Made by a program: the position numbers and the translations under genes. The notes below the pieces were generated by a model that was given only the letters and a program-made list of their open reading frames with translations, was not told the origin of the DNA and searched no databases. From Brasenia schreberi (taxonomy: Eukaryota; Streptophyta; Magnoliopsida; Nymphaeales; Cabombaceae), in assembly GCA_036023115.1 (NCBI GenBank), contig JAYKKT010000036.1, positions 4,861,501 to 4,925,500 of the forward strand: a stretch of 64,000 bases of DNA, given 5' to 3'. Positions 1 to 10,530 of the stretch are shown here, in pieces (position 1 is the stretch's first letter; each line of letters starts with the position of its first letter).

Positions 1-930
1 AAAAATGAAATGAATATTTAATTATTTATAAGAGCAACTTGTCACAAAAATAAATTGATTATTTTATTTATAAGAAAAAAAGAATTATCATGTTATAAGA
101 TTGCAAGGTAATTATAAGAGAAAACTTACATACTCAACATCGACTTTTAGTAATGGATTTGGATTTGAAAGTACAAAGGTAGACAAAGAAGAATAGAGTC
201 AATAGAACTATTCACACTAGAAGGTGAAACCTCAAACGTGAGAAAGAAGAAATATTTAAACATGAGGTTTTTCAAGGAGATCTTTAAATTATGTAGGTAT
301 AGCTTCTCATATGTGAAACAATATGGCTATACATATTAGAGATGTGACAAAAGATATGTTAGGCGAATCTAAGAGAGGCGTACCAGCACAAAAAGAAGTT
401 TGGTGGCGGAATGAAGTGGTACAAGATAAAATCAAGGCAAATAAGGCATGTTACAAATTGAATTATGTCAAGAAGACTAGTGAAACTTGCGAGACTTATA
501 AGAAAACAAAGAAGAGAAAAATGTCATTAGTGAAGCAAAAGCCAAAATTTGATAAAATTTATATAAAAAACTTAATTCAAAAGAATGTGAAAGAAATATT
601 TTTAGAATAGCAAGGCTAAGAAAACTAAGGATCTTCCCTTCGTTAGATGCATCAAAGATGAGGATGACAAGATTTAAGTAGCGAACGATGATATAAAATA
701 AATGAAAAATTATTTCTATAAATTTTTTAATGAAAATACAGATGTTAGTATTAGCTTAAGAGAGGTAGCCAAATCAAAAAAGTATATAAACTGTAATTTT
801 TATCATCGTATTCAAAATAATGAAGTCAAAGAGGTTCTTAAATATGTGTTGTAGGATCAAACAATATTCCTATAAAAATATGAAAAATCTTAAGAGAGAT
901 AGAGCTTACTTGTCTCACAAGTCACAAGAC
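1..930 (+). mobile_element. RTE-type LINE fragment, left half (element L1)
   Basis: Decayed non-LTR retrotransposon on the plus strand, already running at the window edge. The first 160 bases match the endonuclease C-terminus of the better copy at 18545-21470. Positions 323-610 encode the linker between endonuclease and reverse transcriptase, with the family's VPAQKE phrase. The element stops at about 930, inside the start of the reverse transcriptase, where a minus-strand LINE begins with its 3' tail. The missing right half resumes at about 7827, so this is one old element split by a later insertion. Several stops and indels; not functional. Confidence 0.85.
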
Positions 931-2550
931 TACAACAAAAACAACTAAGCCTTTTCCCATACTAGATGGGGGTCTGCTACATGGATTCTTTGTTTCCACA
1001 TAGCCCTATCATGTACTATATTAGCAATTAACTCAATAGAAGCCAGATCATTCTTTATTGTTTCATTCCAACACTTTTGTAGTCGTTGTCTACCTCTTTT
1101 AATTCTTTCAAAATCTAGATTTTCATACTTCTTATAGGCCCTTCTTTTAATCTTCTTTCTATATGTCCAAACCATCTTAAACAATATTCTCTCATTTTGT
1201 CATCTTGTACATGATGATTAACTGTCCAACAATCATAACCGTAAAACATGACAGGTCTAATTATTGATCTATAATATTTACCTTCTAACTTTAATGGTAT
1301 CTTCTTGTCACAAAAAATGCTCCTCTTAATTTCTATGTCCTCTGAAGTAACCAAATGATCAAACCTACATTCTATATATTCTGTCTTTGTTCTACTAAGT
1401 CGGAAGTTTTTACTTTCTAATGTTTCTCTCAATAGTTTCAATTTTCTGTTAACTTTTTCCTTAGATTCCTCCACTAACACAATGTCATCTACAAATAACA
1501 CACACCAAGGTACTTACCAAGGTACTTCATCTTGAATATGTTTTAACTCATCAATCACCATTATAAATAAGTATGGACTTAAAGTTAATCCTTGATGTAA
1601 CCCAATATTAACTTCAAAGAAGTATGTCATTCTATCATGAGTTCTTACACATGTTTTTGTGTCATCGTACATGTCTCTTATAAGGTTTATGTATGTCAAT
1701 GGGATTTATGTATGTGAAGGTCTTTCTTCTGTGATCTACAACGTTTCATAAGACGTTTGAAAAGGTGAATCGCTTCAATAATAGATTTGTCTAGAATAAA
1801 TCTTAATTGGTTCTCGGTTGTAATTGATACTTATCTTAACCTACATTTGATAATTCTTTCCCATAATTTCATGGTATGGCTCATTAACTTGATACTTCGA
1901 TAATTCGCACAATTCTGAATGTCTCCCTTGTTCTTGTATATGGGTATAAGTGTAGTGTACTCGCTCTCCATTCCTCGAGCATCTTTTGGTTGCTCCATAT
2001 TTCATTAAATAGTCCTATGAGCCAAGTGATTCCTGTCTCTTCTAGGATTTTCGAAACTTCTATAAGAATATTTTCTAGTCCAGATTTATCACTTATTCAT
2101 ATGTTTAACAGTCTCTTTGACTTCATTCTTTTGAATACGTCAGTAGAAATTGTGATTTATATACTTTTTTTATTTGACTAACTCTTCTTAAGCTAATACT
2201 AACATCTTTATTTTTATTAAAAAACTTATAAAAATAAAATTCACTTATTTTTTATATCATTTATAACTAGAACTTTCTCATTCTCGTCTTTGATGCATCT
2301 AACAAAAAAAAGATCCTTAGTCTTCTTATCTCTAGCCCTATCTATCCTAAAATTATCTCTTCCACCCTCTTTTGAGTTGAGTTTTTTATATAAATCCTCT
2401 CAAATTTTAGTTTTTGCTTTATTAACTCTCATTTTTGCTTTTCTTTGCTTTCTTATAACCCTCTAGAGTTTCACTAGTCTTCTTACCACAATGTAATTTG
2501 TAACATGCCTTCTTTGCCTTGATTTTATCTTCCACCACTTCACTCCACCC
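931..2550 (-). mobile_element. RTE-type LINE, 3' portion (element L2, segment 1)
   Basis: Reads on the minus strand. The (TTG)n tail sits at about 931-950, followed by the conserved 3' end and the C-terminal helper region (945-1184). The reverse transcriptase core follows, with an LFVDDIVLVEE motif (usual form FADDI) near 1460-1501 and the LHQG/LSPYLF region at 1514-1699. Linker sequence runs to about 2550. Frameshifts separate the blocks. It is interrupted at 2550 by a hAT-like element and continues at 3729. Confidence 0.88.
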
Positions 2551-3728
2551 TAAGTAGTTAATAGCGCGCTATAACGTATTAGCGGCCAGAGAACCGCTAT
2601 ATCGCTGGAAGATTTGCAAGCGACCTTCTTTAGCAGTCTGCTATATCAAGAATAGCGTAAAAGATGGTTTATCAATGCTTATTTTGTTATATTTTGACTT
2701 GATTTACTTGCACAGGTTGATAAATGCTTGTTTTGTTGTTTGTTTATTTGTATAATGATTTATCATAATAGCTAAAAGATGTATTTTCAGAATAATAATG
2801 TATATCTCATCAAGTATTGTAGCTATCAAAGCTATGTTAGTGTCCTATAAAGGGATACATATGGTGACTCTTGGAGATGTAAAAAGTCATTTGTGTAAAC
2901 ATGTTAGCTTATTTTGTTATATTTTGACTTGATTTACTTCCACAGGTTGATAAATATTTATTTTGTTGTCTGCTTATTTGTATAATGATTTATCATAATA
3001 ATTAAAAGATGTATTTTCAAAATAATAACGTATATCTCATCAAGCGATGTCGAAGCTATGTTAGTGTCCTACAAAGGGATACATATGATGACTTTTGGAG
3101 ATGTGAAGTCATTTGAGTAACCTTGTTAAATGAATAAAATGGTCATAAGAAAACCTCTACATGGGGAGGTAATATGCCAAATTGAAGTATGAGATCTTAG
3201 CCTTAATTTATAAAGCTTTGTTTATAAAAGCCTTGCATGCAAAAAAAAAACATACAAGTTTATCACAGTGTTTGTTATGATTATGTCGAAGAGTTAGACC
3301 TCTTTTTTTGTAAGACGAGTAAGAGTTTTTTTTGCAGGCAATTGTTAGTGTCCTTTGTATCCATACTTGAGCCGATAAGTATAATATATATCAGTTTCTT
3401 TTACTTATTCTGGCTAATGTATGCCTAATGTATAGAATAATTTGGTTACATTTATGTTTTTGTTTTTAAATATAAGTTTAACAATTCAATATGCATATGC
3501 CATGTGAAATTTATTGTTTGTCTTCTTAAAATTTGTTTATTTAGTTTGATAAAGTAGTAGTTATGTGTTTCTTGATATTTCTTAGAAATTAGAGAATTCA
3601 TTATATATATATATATATATAATTTTTTAATAATAAATAAAAGTGTACCGCTAAATCCGCTATATCCCCACTACCGCTATATTAGGGTCAATCGCTCACA
3701 GCCCGCTAACCGCTATTGGTAACATAGA
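2551..3728. mobile_element. Non-autonomous hAT-like DNA transposon
   Basis: A 1178-bp block foreign to the LINE on both sides. It is flanked by an imperfect 8-bp duplication, CTCCACCC (2543-2550) and CTCCACTA (3729-3736), at a site where intact LINE copies have a single CTCCACCA. Eight-base duplications are the hAT hallmark. The ends are related inverted sequences (AGTTAATAGCG on the left; the complement of the right end reads GTTACCAATAGCGG). Many CCGCTAT/ATAGCGG motifs cluster in both subterminal regions, as hAT transposase-binding sites do. No transposase is encoded. Inside is a direct tandem duplication with a 230-bp period (units from about 2677 and 2907). A TA microsatellite lies at 3603-3620. 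Confidence 0.75.
2677..3125. repeat. 230-bp tandem duplication inside the hAT-like element
   Basis: Two direct copies, 2677-2906 and 2907-about 3125, share long stretches, including the runs beginning ATTTTGTTATATTTTGACTT and the phrase GGGATACATATG. They differ by scattered substitutions and small indels, so the duplication is not very recent. No coding potential is seen. Confidence 0.85.
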
Positions 3729-4252
3729 CTCCACTAGAAAGCATTTTTTGTGATGGTACACCTCCCTTAGATTCACGTAATACATCTTCTTTTACTTTCC
3801 TAATATGTATAACCATATAAATATATCTTCTTTCTCGCTTTTGAAGTTTCACCATTTAGTCCGAACAATTCGATATATTCTTTTCTTTTTTGTCAACTTT
3901 TTTACCTCTATCCATAAAATAGGTAAGCTTTCTCTTGATATTACCTTTCAATCTTTACAACACCATCTATCTTTTTCTCCTACAAACAAAATAATCAATT
4001 TGTGTTTGTGATAAGCCACTCTTATAAGTAATTAAATATTCATCTCATTTTTTTAAGATTGTATTGACCATAAAAAGATCAAATGCCATAACAAAATTTA
4101 AAATCTCCCTCCCTTATTTATATCCTCAAAACCAAAGTTTCCATGAATACCTTCGTATCCTAATGCCTCTTTACCGACATGTCCATTTAAGCCTCCTAAA
4201 CAAAACATCTCCCTTTGTAGAATTCTTTAAATTACCTTATGCAACTCCATCC
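3729..4252 (-). mobile_element. RTE-type LINE, linker and endonuclease C-terminal part (element L2, segment 2)
   Basis: Continuation of the minus-strand LINE after the hAT-like insertion. It carries the linker (with about 80 bases missing near 3815) and the endonuclease C-terminus up to the region around the GGDLN motif. It stops at the 15-bp sequence TATGCAACTCCATCC (4238-4252), which is repeated at 6711 after the inserted plus-strand LINE. Confidence 0.88.
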
Positions 4253-6710
4253 ACGACATTTTCGCCCGAATGTAGTGAATCAACTGCAGAGAGAGTTCCC
4301 ACATCATGACGAGTGTGGGTAAAGAAGTTAGTCCCGCTACATTGTCGCCCGAATGTAGTGAATAATTTTCACAGAGGGCCTTCGCATTTTTAATATGAAC
4401 GGATGCGGGAGGTAAGGAAGCTAGTCCTAGATAACAAGATTCGTATTGGTTTTTGAAATATCGAAACATTATCCGGTAAGCTAACGGAGGTGGTAGATAC
4501 TATGATTCGGAGAAAGATTCATATTCTATGTTTACAAGAGACAAAATGGGTTGGAGAAAAAGCAAAGGATATAAAGGATACAAGTTTTAAATCATGGTAC
4601 TCAAGTAAAGAAAAGGCTCGCAACGGAGTTGGTATTATCATAAATAAAGATTTAAAGGATAGTATTATAGACATACAACGATATGGTGACCAAATTATGA
4701 CGTTGAAATTAGTGTTAGGAGGAGAGGTTTTGAATATAGTTTAGGACTATAAGATAATATCAAGACAACTTTTTTAGAAGAGTTAGATAAGGTGATTCAA
4801 AAGATTCTACAAAGGGAGATGATTTGTTTAGGAGGAGACTTAAATGGACATGTCGGTAAAGAGGCATTAGGATATCAAGGTATTCATGAAAACTTTAGTT
4901 TTGGGGATATAAATGAGGAAGGTAAGGAGATTTTACATTTTGCTATGGCATTTAATTAGGAGTGAACATTTAATTACTTATAGGAGTAGCTTATCACAAA
5001 CACAAATTGATTACTTTATTTGTAGAAAAAAAGATAACTCATGTTGTAAAGATTGCAAGGTAATTCTAGGAGAAATCTTAACCACCCAACGTCGACTTTT
5101 AGTTAGTTATGGATTTACAACAAAAAAATGGACAAAGAAGAAAAGAGTGCATCAAGCCATTCAGACTAAATGATGGAACCTCAAAAGCGAGAAAGAAGAT
5201 ATATTTAAACATAAAGTACTGCAAGGAGATGTTTGGAATTATGTTGGCACACCCTTTGATATGTGGAACAATATGGCTATACATATTAGGAAAGTTGCGA
5301 AAGATGTGTTAGGTGTATCTAAGGGAGGTGTACCGGCACAAAAAGAAGCTTGGTGGTGGAGTGAAGTAGTACAAAATAAAATCAAGGCAAAGAGGGCATG
5401 TTACAAATTACATTATGCTAAGAAAACTAGTGAAACTTTAGAAGCTTATAAGGAAGCAAAGAATTGAGCCATACTATGAAATTGTGAGAAAGAATTATCA
5501 AACGTAGGTTAAGACAAGTATCAAGTATAGCAGAGAACCAATTTGGATTCATGTCAGGAAGATCTACTGTTGAAACGATTCACCTTTTGAGATGTCTTAT
5601 GGAACATTTTAGAGCAAAAAAGAAAGACCTTCACATGATATTTATTGATCTAGAAAAAGATTATGATAAGGTATCGAGAGAGGTTCTTTGGAGAACTTTG
5701 AAAAAAAAGGTATCTCATTGACATACATTAACTTTATAAGAGACATGTACGATGGTACAAAAACATGTGTGAGGACTCACGAAGGAATGATAGACTTCTT
5801 TGAAGTTAATATTTGGTTATATCAAGGATCAACTTTAAGTCCATACTTATTTATAATGGTGATTGATCAGTTAACAAAACATATTCAAGATGAAGTACCT
5901 TGGTGTATGTTATTTGCAGATGACATTGTGTTCGTGGAGGAGTCTATGGAAAAAGTTAATTGAAAATTGGAACTAAGGAGAGAAACATTAGAAAGCAAAG
6001 GCCTCCGACTTAGTAGAAGAAAGACAGAATATATGGAATGTAAGTTTGATCATTTGTTTACCTGAGAGGACATAGAAATAAAAATTGGCACACATTGCAT
6101 CCCCCAAAAGGAAAGTTTTAAATACCTAGGATCAATTTTTCATAGTGATGGAAGAATTGATGGAGATGTTACACATATAATTAATGATGGTTGGTTAAAA
6201 TGGAAAGGAGCATCAGATATTCTTTGTGATAAGAAGATACCATTAAAGTTAAAAGGTATATATTATAGAGCAGCAATTAGGCATGTCATGTTTTATGGTT
6301 GAGTATTGGGCAATTAATCATGAACATGTACAAAATATGTCTATGACAAAAATGAAGATGTTGAGATAGATGAGTGGTCATAAAAGAAAAGACCGTATAC
6401 ATAATGAGGTTATTAGAAACAAATTAGGAGTGACACCAATAGAGGATAAAATGAGAGAATTTCGTTTAAGATGGTTTGAACATATAGAAAGAAGATCAAA
6501 GGAAGAGCATGTAAGAAGGTATGAAAAACTAAATTTGGAAAGTATTAAAAGAGGTAGAGGACGACCACAAAAGTGTTAGAAAGAAACAATAAAAAATGAT
6601 CTAGCTTATTGTGAGTTAACTGCTAACATGACACACAATAGGGATATGTGGAAACAAAGAATCCATGTAGTCGACCCCGTCTAGTATGGGAAAAAGCTTA
6701 GTTGTTGTTG
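4253..6710 (+). mobile_element. RTE-type LINE, near complete but internally deleted (element L3)
   Basis: Inserted into L2 with a 15-bp target duplication (4238-4252 and 6711-6725, 13 of 15 identical). It has part of a 5' leader (4253-4440) and an AP-endonuclease start (about 4440-4744, with the LQETKWVGEK motif). The endonuclease remainder and linker follow to 5467. The reverse transcriptase runs from about 5480 with LFADDIVFVEE near 5909-5943, and the 3' domain covers 6370-6579. The end reads CTAGTATGGGAAAAAGCTTAG followed directly by (GTT)n. The linker-to-RT join at about 5465 lacks the N-terminal part of the RT, and stops break the frame. It is the youngest layer of this nest. Confidence 0.9.
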
Positions 6711-7697
6711 TATGTAACTCCTTCCAAAAAGCCTTCTTTATACATCTTCTAATCTTACTTCGGGTGAATAAATACAAACTATATTCAAAACTTCTACTCC
6801 TAATTTCACTGTCATGTGGTCACCATATCTCCGTATCTACTATTCTATCCTTTAAACCTTTATTTATAATAATATCAACTTTATTTTGAGTCATTTCCTT
6901 TCTTGAATATCATAATTTAAAACTTATATTTTAAATCTCCTTTCCTTTTTCTCCAACCCACTTTGTCTCTTGTAAATATAGGATACAAATCTTTTTCCGA
7001 ATCATAGTATCTACCACCTCCATTACCTTACCGAACAATATTATGATATTCCAAGAACCAATACGAATCTTATTATTTAGGACTAACTTCTTTATCACAT
7101 GCATTCATCCAAGCTGAAAATGCAAAGACCATCTCTACAATTTGTTCACTATATTCGAGTAACAATATAGCAAGACTAACTTCTTTACCACACCCGTTCA
7201 TGATGTGCGAACCCTCTCTACAATTGATTTACTATATCCGAGTAAAATGTGGAGGCTTTTGCTTACTTTTCACAACATTTAGGCTTTGTAGTGTGTCACT
7301 AAGAGGAGACATCCCAACGCAATGCTCATAATTTGTATAATCCATGATATAAAAATTTGACAAAATTTTACGCTCGTTGTGGAAAGCCTAACACAACCCT
7401 CCTCCTTTATCAAGGCTTGGAACAGGCCATGTAAGGGTGATCCCTTAGATGGGTGAAGTTTTTAAAAGAGTGCAACATGAGGAATTCCCAAGAGGTCACC
7501 CATCCCAATACTACTATCGCCCAACGCAATGTAGTGTGTAGAGCAGACGCTCCAACATAATTTGTATAATCCATGGTATAAAAATTCGACAAAATTTTAC
7601 AATGGTTGTAGGAAGCCTAAGGCAACCCTCTTTCTTTATCCAGACTTGGGACAAGTCGTGCAAGGGTGATCCCTTAGATGACCAAAGTTTTTTAAAA
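6711..7697 (-). mobile_element. RTE-type LINE, endonuclease start and 5' leader (element L2, segment 3)
   Basis: The rest of L2 after the L3 insertion. Going up in coordinate, it shows the endonuclease N-terminal region (6711-7060, matching the start of L3 in reverse), then the long 5' leader with its repeated GAATGTAGTGAATC-type phrases. A leader block similar to 17345-17500 in another copy then appears twice with a 230-bp period (about 7290-7520 and 7520-7750). Each leader block is preceded, on the minus strand, by 5S rRNA-derived sequence. Confidence 0.82.
7468..7523 (-). rRNA. 5S rRNA 3'-half fragment within the LINE L2 leader
   Basis: Minus-strand sequence covering roughly the second half of 5S rRNA, from GGGCGATAGTAGTATTGGGA through the C-box to GTTGCACTC. 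It is followed by the same TTTTAAA and leader block that follows the longer 5S copy. It marks the second unit of the 230-bp duplication. Confidence 0.8.
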
Positions 7698-7813
7698 GAG
7701 TGCAACATGAGGACTTCCCAGGAGGTCACCCATCTTAGTGATACTCTTGCCCAAGCACGCTTAACTTCAGAGTTCTGATTGGATCCGGTGCTTTAGTTCT
7801 AGTATGATTGCCC
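7698..7813 (-). rRNA. 5S rRNA-derived sequence at the 5' end of LINE L2
   Basis: On the minus strand this stretch runs from about the first to the last base of plant 5S rRNA, with scattered substitutions. It includes GCACCGGATCC, the A-box region GAAGTTAAGCGTGCTTGGGC and the C-box region GATGGGTGACCTCCTGGGAA. The 3' end (GTTGCACTC) passes straight into a T run and the LINE leader. It is almost certainly not a working 5S gene: it is embedded in a LINE, mutated, and present as a single full copy. Just upstream, 7814-7826 repeats the 5S 3' end (AAGTCCTCGTGTT on the minus strand), so the 5S unit is at least partly dimeric. Confidence 0.85.
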
Positions 7814-7826
7814 AAACACGAGGACT

Positions 7827-8795
7827 TATCTCAAAGGACTATTTAATGAAATATAAAAAACCCAAAAGATGTCTCAGGAATTGAGAGCGAGTAGATTTAT
7901 ACCCATATATAAGAACAAGGAAGACATTCAGAATTGTATAAATTATCGAGGAATCGAGTTAATGAGCAATACTATGAAATTATGGGAAAGAATTATCGAA
8001 TGAAGGTTAAGACAAATATCGAGTACAACAGAGAATCAATTCGGATTCATGCCCAACAAATCTACTACTGAAATGATTCACCTATTAAGACGTCTTACGA
8101 AATATTTTAGAGCAAAAAAAAAAACTTCACATGATATTTACTCATTTAAAAAATTGGAACTATGAAGGGAAATGTTAATAGAAAATTGGAACTATGAAGG
8201 AAAACGTTAGAAAATAAAGACTTCTGACTTAGTAAAACAAATACAAAATATATGGAATGCAATTGTGACCGTTTAGATACTTCAGAGGACATAGAAATTA
8301 AGATTGACATACATTGCATCCCTCACAAAAGATGTTTGTTGTAGAAATGAAGATGTTGAGATGGATGAGTGGTCACGGAAGAAAAGACCAAATTACACAA
8401 TGAGGTTATTAGAAACAAATTGAAAGTAGCACCAATAGAGAATAAAATGAGAAAAACTTATTTAAGATGTACAAAATATGCATGTACAAAAGATGTAACA
8501 AAAATGAAGATGTTGAGATAGATAAATGGTCACACAATAAAAGACCATATAAATAATTTCTAAATAAAGAAATTAGAAACAAATTAGAAGTAACACCAAT
8601 AGAGGATAAAATGAGAGAAAATTGTTTAAGATGGTTTGGACACGTAGAAAAGCGACCAAAAGATGCTCCCATAAGAAGATATGAAAAACTAGATTGTAAA
8701 AATTTTAAAAAAGAAAGAGAACGACCGAAAAAAACAACAAAGAATGATCTAATTTATATTGAATTAACTGGAAACAAAGAATCCATGTAGCAGAC
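7827..8795 (+). mobile_element. RTE-type LINE, right half (element L1)
   Basis: Plus-strand reverse transcriptase and 3' domain that resume where L1 was cut at about 930 (CACAAGACTA on the left, CAAAGGACTA on the right). The RT middle is heavily deleted between about 8140 and 8220. A block of about 120 bases around TGAAGATGTTGAGAT (8348 and 8500) is repeated. The 3' domain ends at about 8795 without the usual GTT tail. Confidence 0.8.
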
Positions 8796-8921
8796 ATTTG
8801 CACGGTATTCCTAAGAGACTTCTGGAGGCTGGTGTTAACCAGAAAGAAGAAAAACTAAAATATATCTGGAAGATTATTACACGCTTCAAAAGACATTTGC
8901 ACGGTATTCCTAAGAGACTTC
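8793..8921. repeat. Short direct repeat, about 97-bp spacing
   Basis: The 32-base phrase starting AGACATTTGCACGGTATTCC occurs at 8793 and again at about 8890, exactly where the L1 LINE sequence ends. No protein of note is encoded. The remaining sequence to 9754 shows nothing I recognise. Confidence 0.7.
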
Positions 8922-9754
8922 TACTAAATAAGCTGAGCACCAAGAACAATCACGAAACTAGAGATGCATATGTTCAATTGATGCTATACAACTGGAGTTT
9001 CATCCCCTATAAATGTTCAAAGCACGATTTTATTTTCTATTGATGCTATACAAACTTTCCTCTAATAGCATCCTTATCTATCCTGTTTGGCAACACTTAT
9101 CCATCTCGAGATAATCATTTGTACTACCAACATATTCAGCACATGCTTTGATACTTGGCTGCACAAAACTTGTCATTTTACGAACATTGTGGGCCTTACA
9201 GCTGTTTTAAATGTTTACGCCTATTCAAGGGATATATTTTTTGCCACAAAAAATGCATGTTCCACCTCTCTATCTTAACCAATCGGCATTAATTTCAAGT
9301 GTCAGCATTCCATTGATTCTTCTATTTTCTTGGAATAATGACTCTGTACAGGGAAGTCTCTAGGGAATGCAATTTGTATCATCACCGTCAATGAAAATAT
9401 CAAACATGCATCCCATATATTTTTCACTGTCGCTCAAAATATTAAACATGTATCCCATATATTTTGCCTCTATTCTACTCTGTTGAAAATCTTTTATTTC
9501 TAAGGCTCTTTTTTCTGGCAGTTCCAGTTTTATATCAAGTTATCCCATCCACCAAACATTATCAGCAAATAATACCCACTACGAACGTGATTATTAGAAC
9601 ATCCGTAACCAAAGAGACACCACTTAGCGTGGACCCATTATTTATTAGTATGAAAATAATAAGTTTTGAAATTAAAGGTAGAAGTTAATTATAAGAGAAA
9701 ACATTTAGTAGTGCTTGCAAAAGGAGAAAACGGATGATATGGTTAAGATACAAC

Positions 9755-9838
9755 AATAACTAAGCCTTTTCCCATACTAGATGGGGTTGGCTACATGAAT
9801 TCTTTGTTTCCATAAAGCTCGATCTTGTGCCATGATAA
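9755..9838 (-). mobile_element. LINE 3'-end fragment
   Basis: About 84 bases of the RTE LINE 3' end in minus orientation (AACTAAGCCTTTTCCCATAC, then the TGGCTACATGAATTC phrase). No coding region remains. Confidence 0.75.
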
Positions 9839-10530
9839 TGACTACTGATAATGATCATGTTGTACCACTGGAAAGAAAGAAACGGACAGGAAAAATTTTC
9901 AACTGGAAATAGCATGGAGACAATGACAATCAGTTACGAAGAAGCACATTTTCAAAAAATTCACCCAAAGCCTTAAAAGAAACAGATTTTCTACAGACAA
10001 TTGGCCACAAGTGGCATTAGATTTTGGATCTTCGGAGAACAATCAATTTCAAAAGTGAACTAAGACACTCACGAACAATATATACACCTTCTAGTTTATA
10101 AAGATTGAGCCCAAAAGCTAAACCTACGGCATTAAGCTATGAATAAGAGGAGCTAGTATTCAAGCAGCAACTCCAAGGTTTCCGCCTAAAAGAAGGGAAA
10201 CAACAAATTACACTTTTGAGATTCCCTGTTTCTGCCCAATATATACATAATATACTGCCATTTTCCCGTTTCTTAGATTTTTGAGATTCGCTGTTTCCCG
10301 TGTCCCGTTTTCATATTCATTTCCATTTCCATGCAACATAGACTACGGAACTTCCAGCACATCAAAGGAGCCAACTCCTCACAGCCATCTAATGCAGCAA
10401 CAAGAAGGTATATACCATTACCATGAATAATTACAAAAGCACGAAGAAGAAAGACCAGATGAAAGACCAATACTTTAAGAAAAAGTAAGCCAAAGAAACA
10501 TCAAGTGACTATGCAACACAACAAGATTAC
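9839..10530. other. Presumed intron of the KH gene; no feature seen
   Basis: Follows the last visible KH exon, which ends at a good GT donor (10530-10529 on the minus strand). I see no third KH domain on the minus strand here and no other gene. Confidence 0.5.

Noticed and set aside
7698..7813. A functional 5S rRNA gene
   Set aside because: Mutated, single full copy, embedded in a LINE leader and lacking a tandem 5S array; treated as 5S-derived instead.
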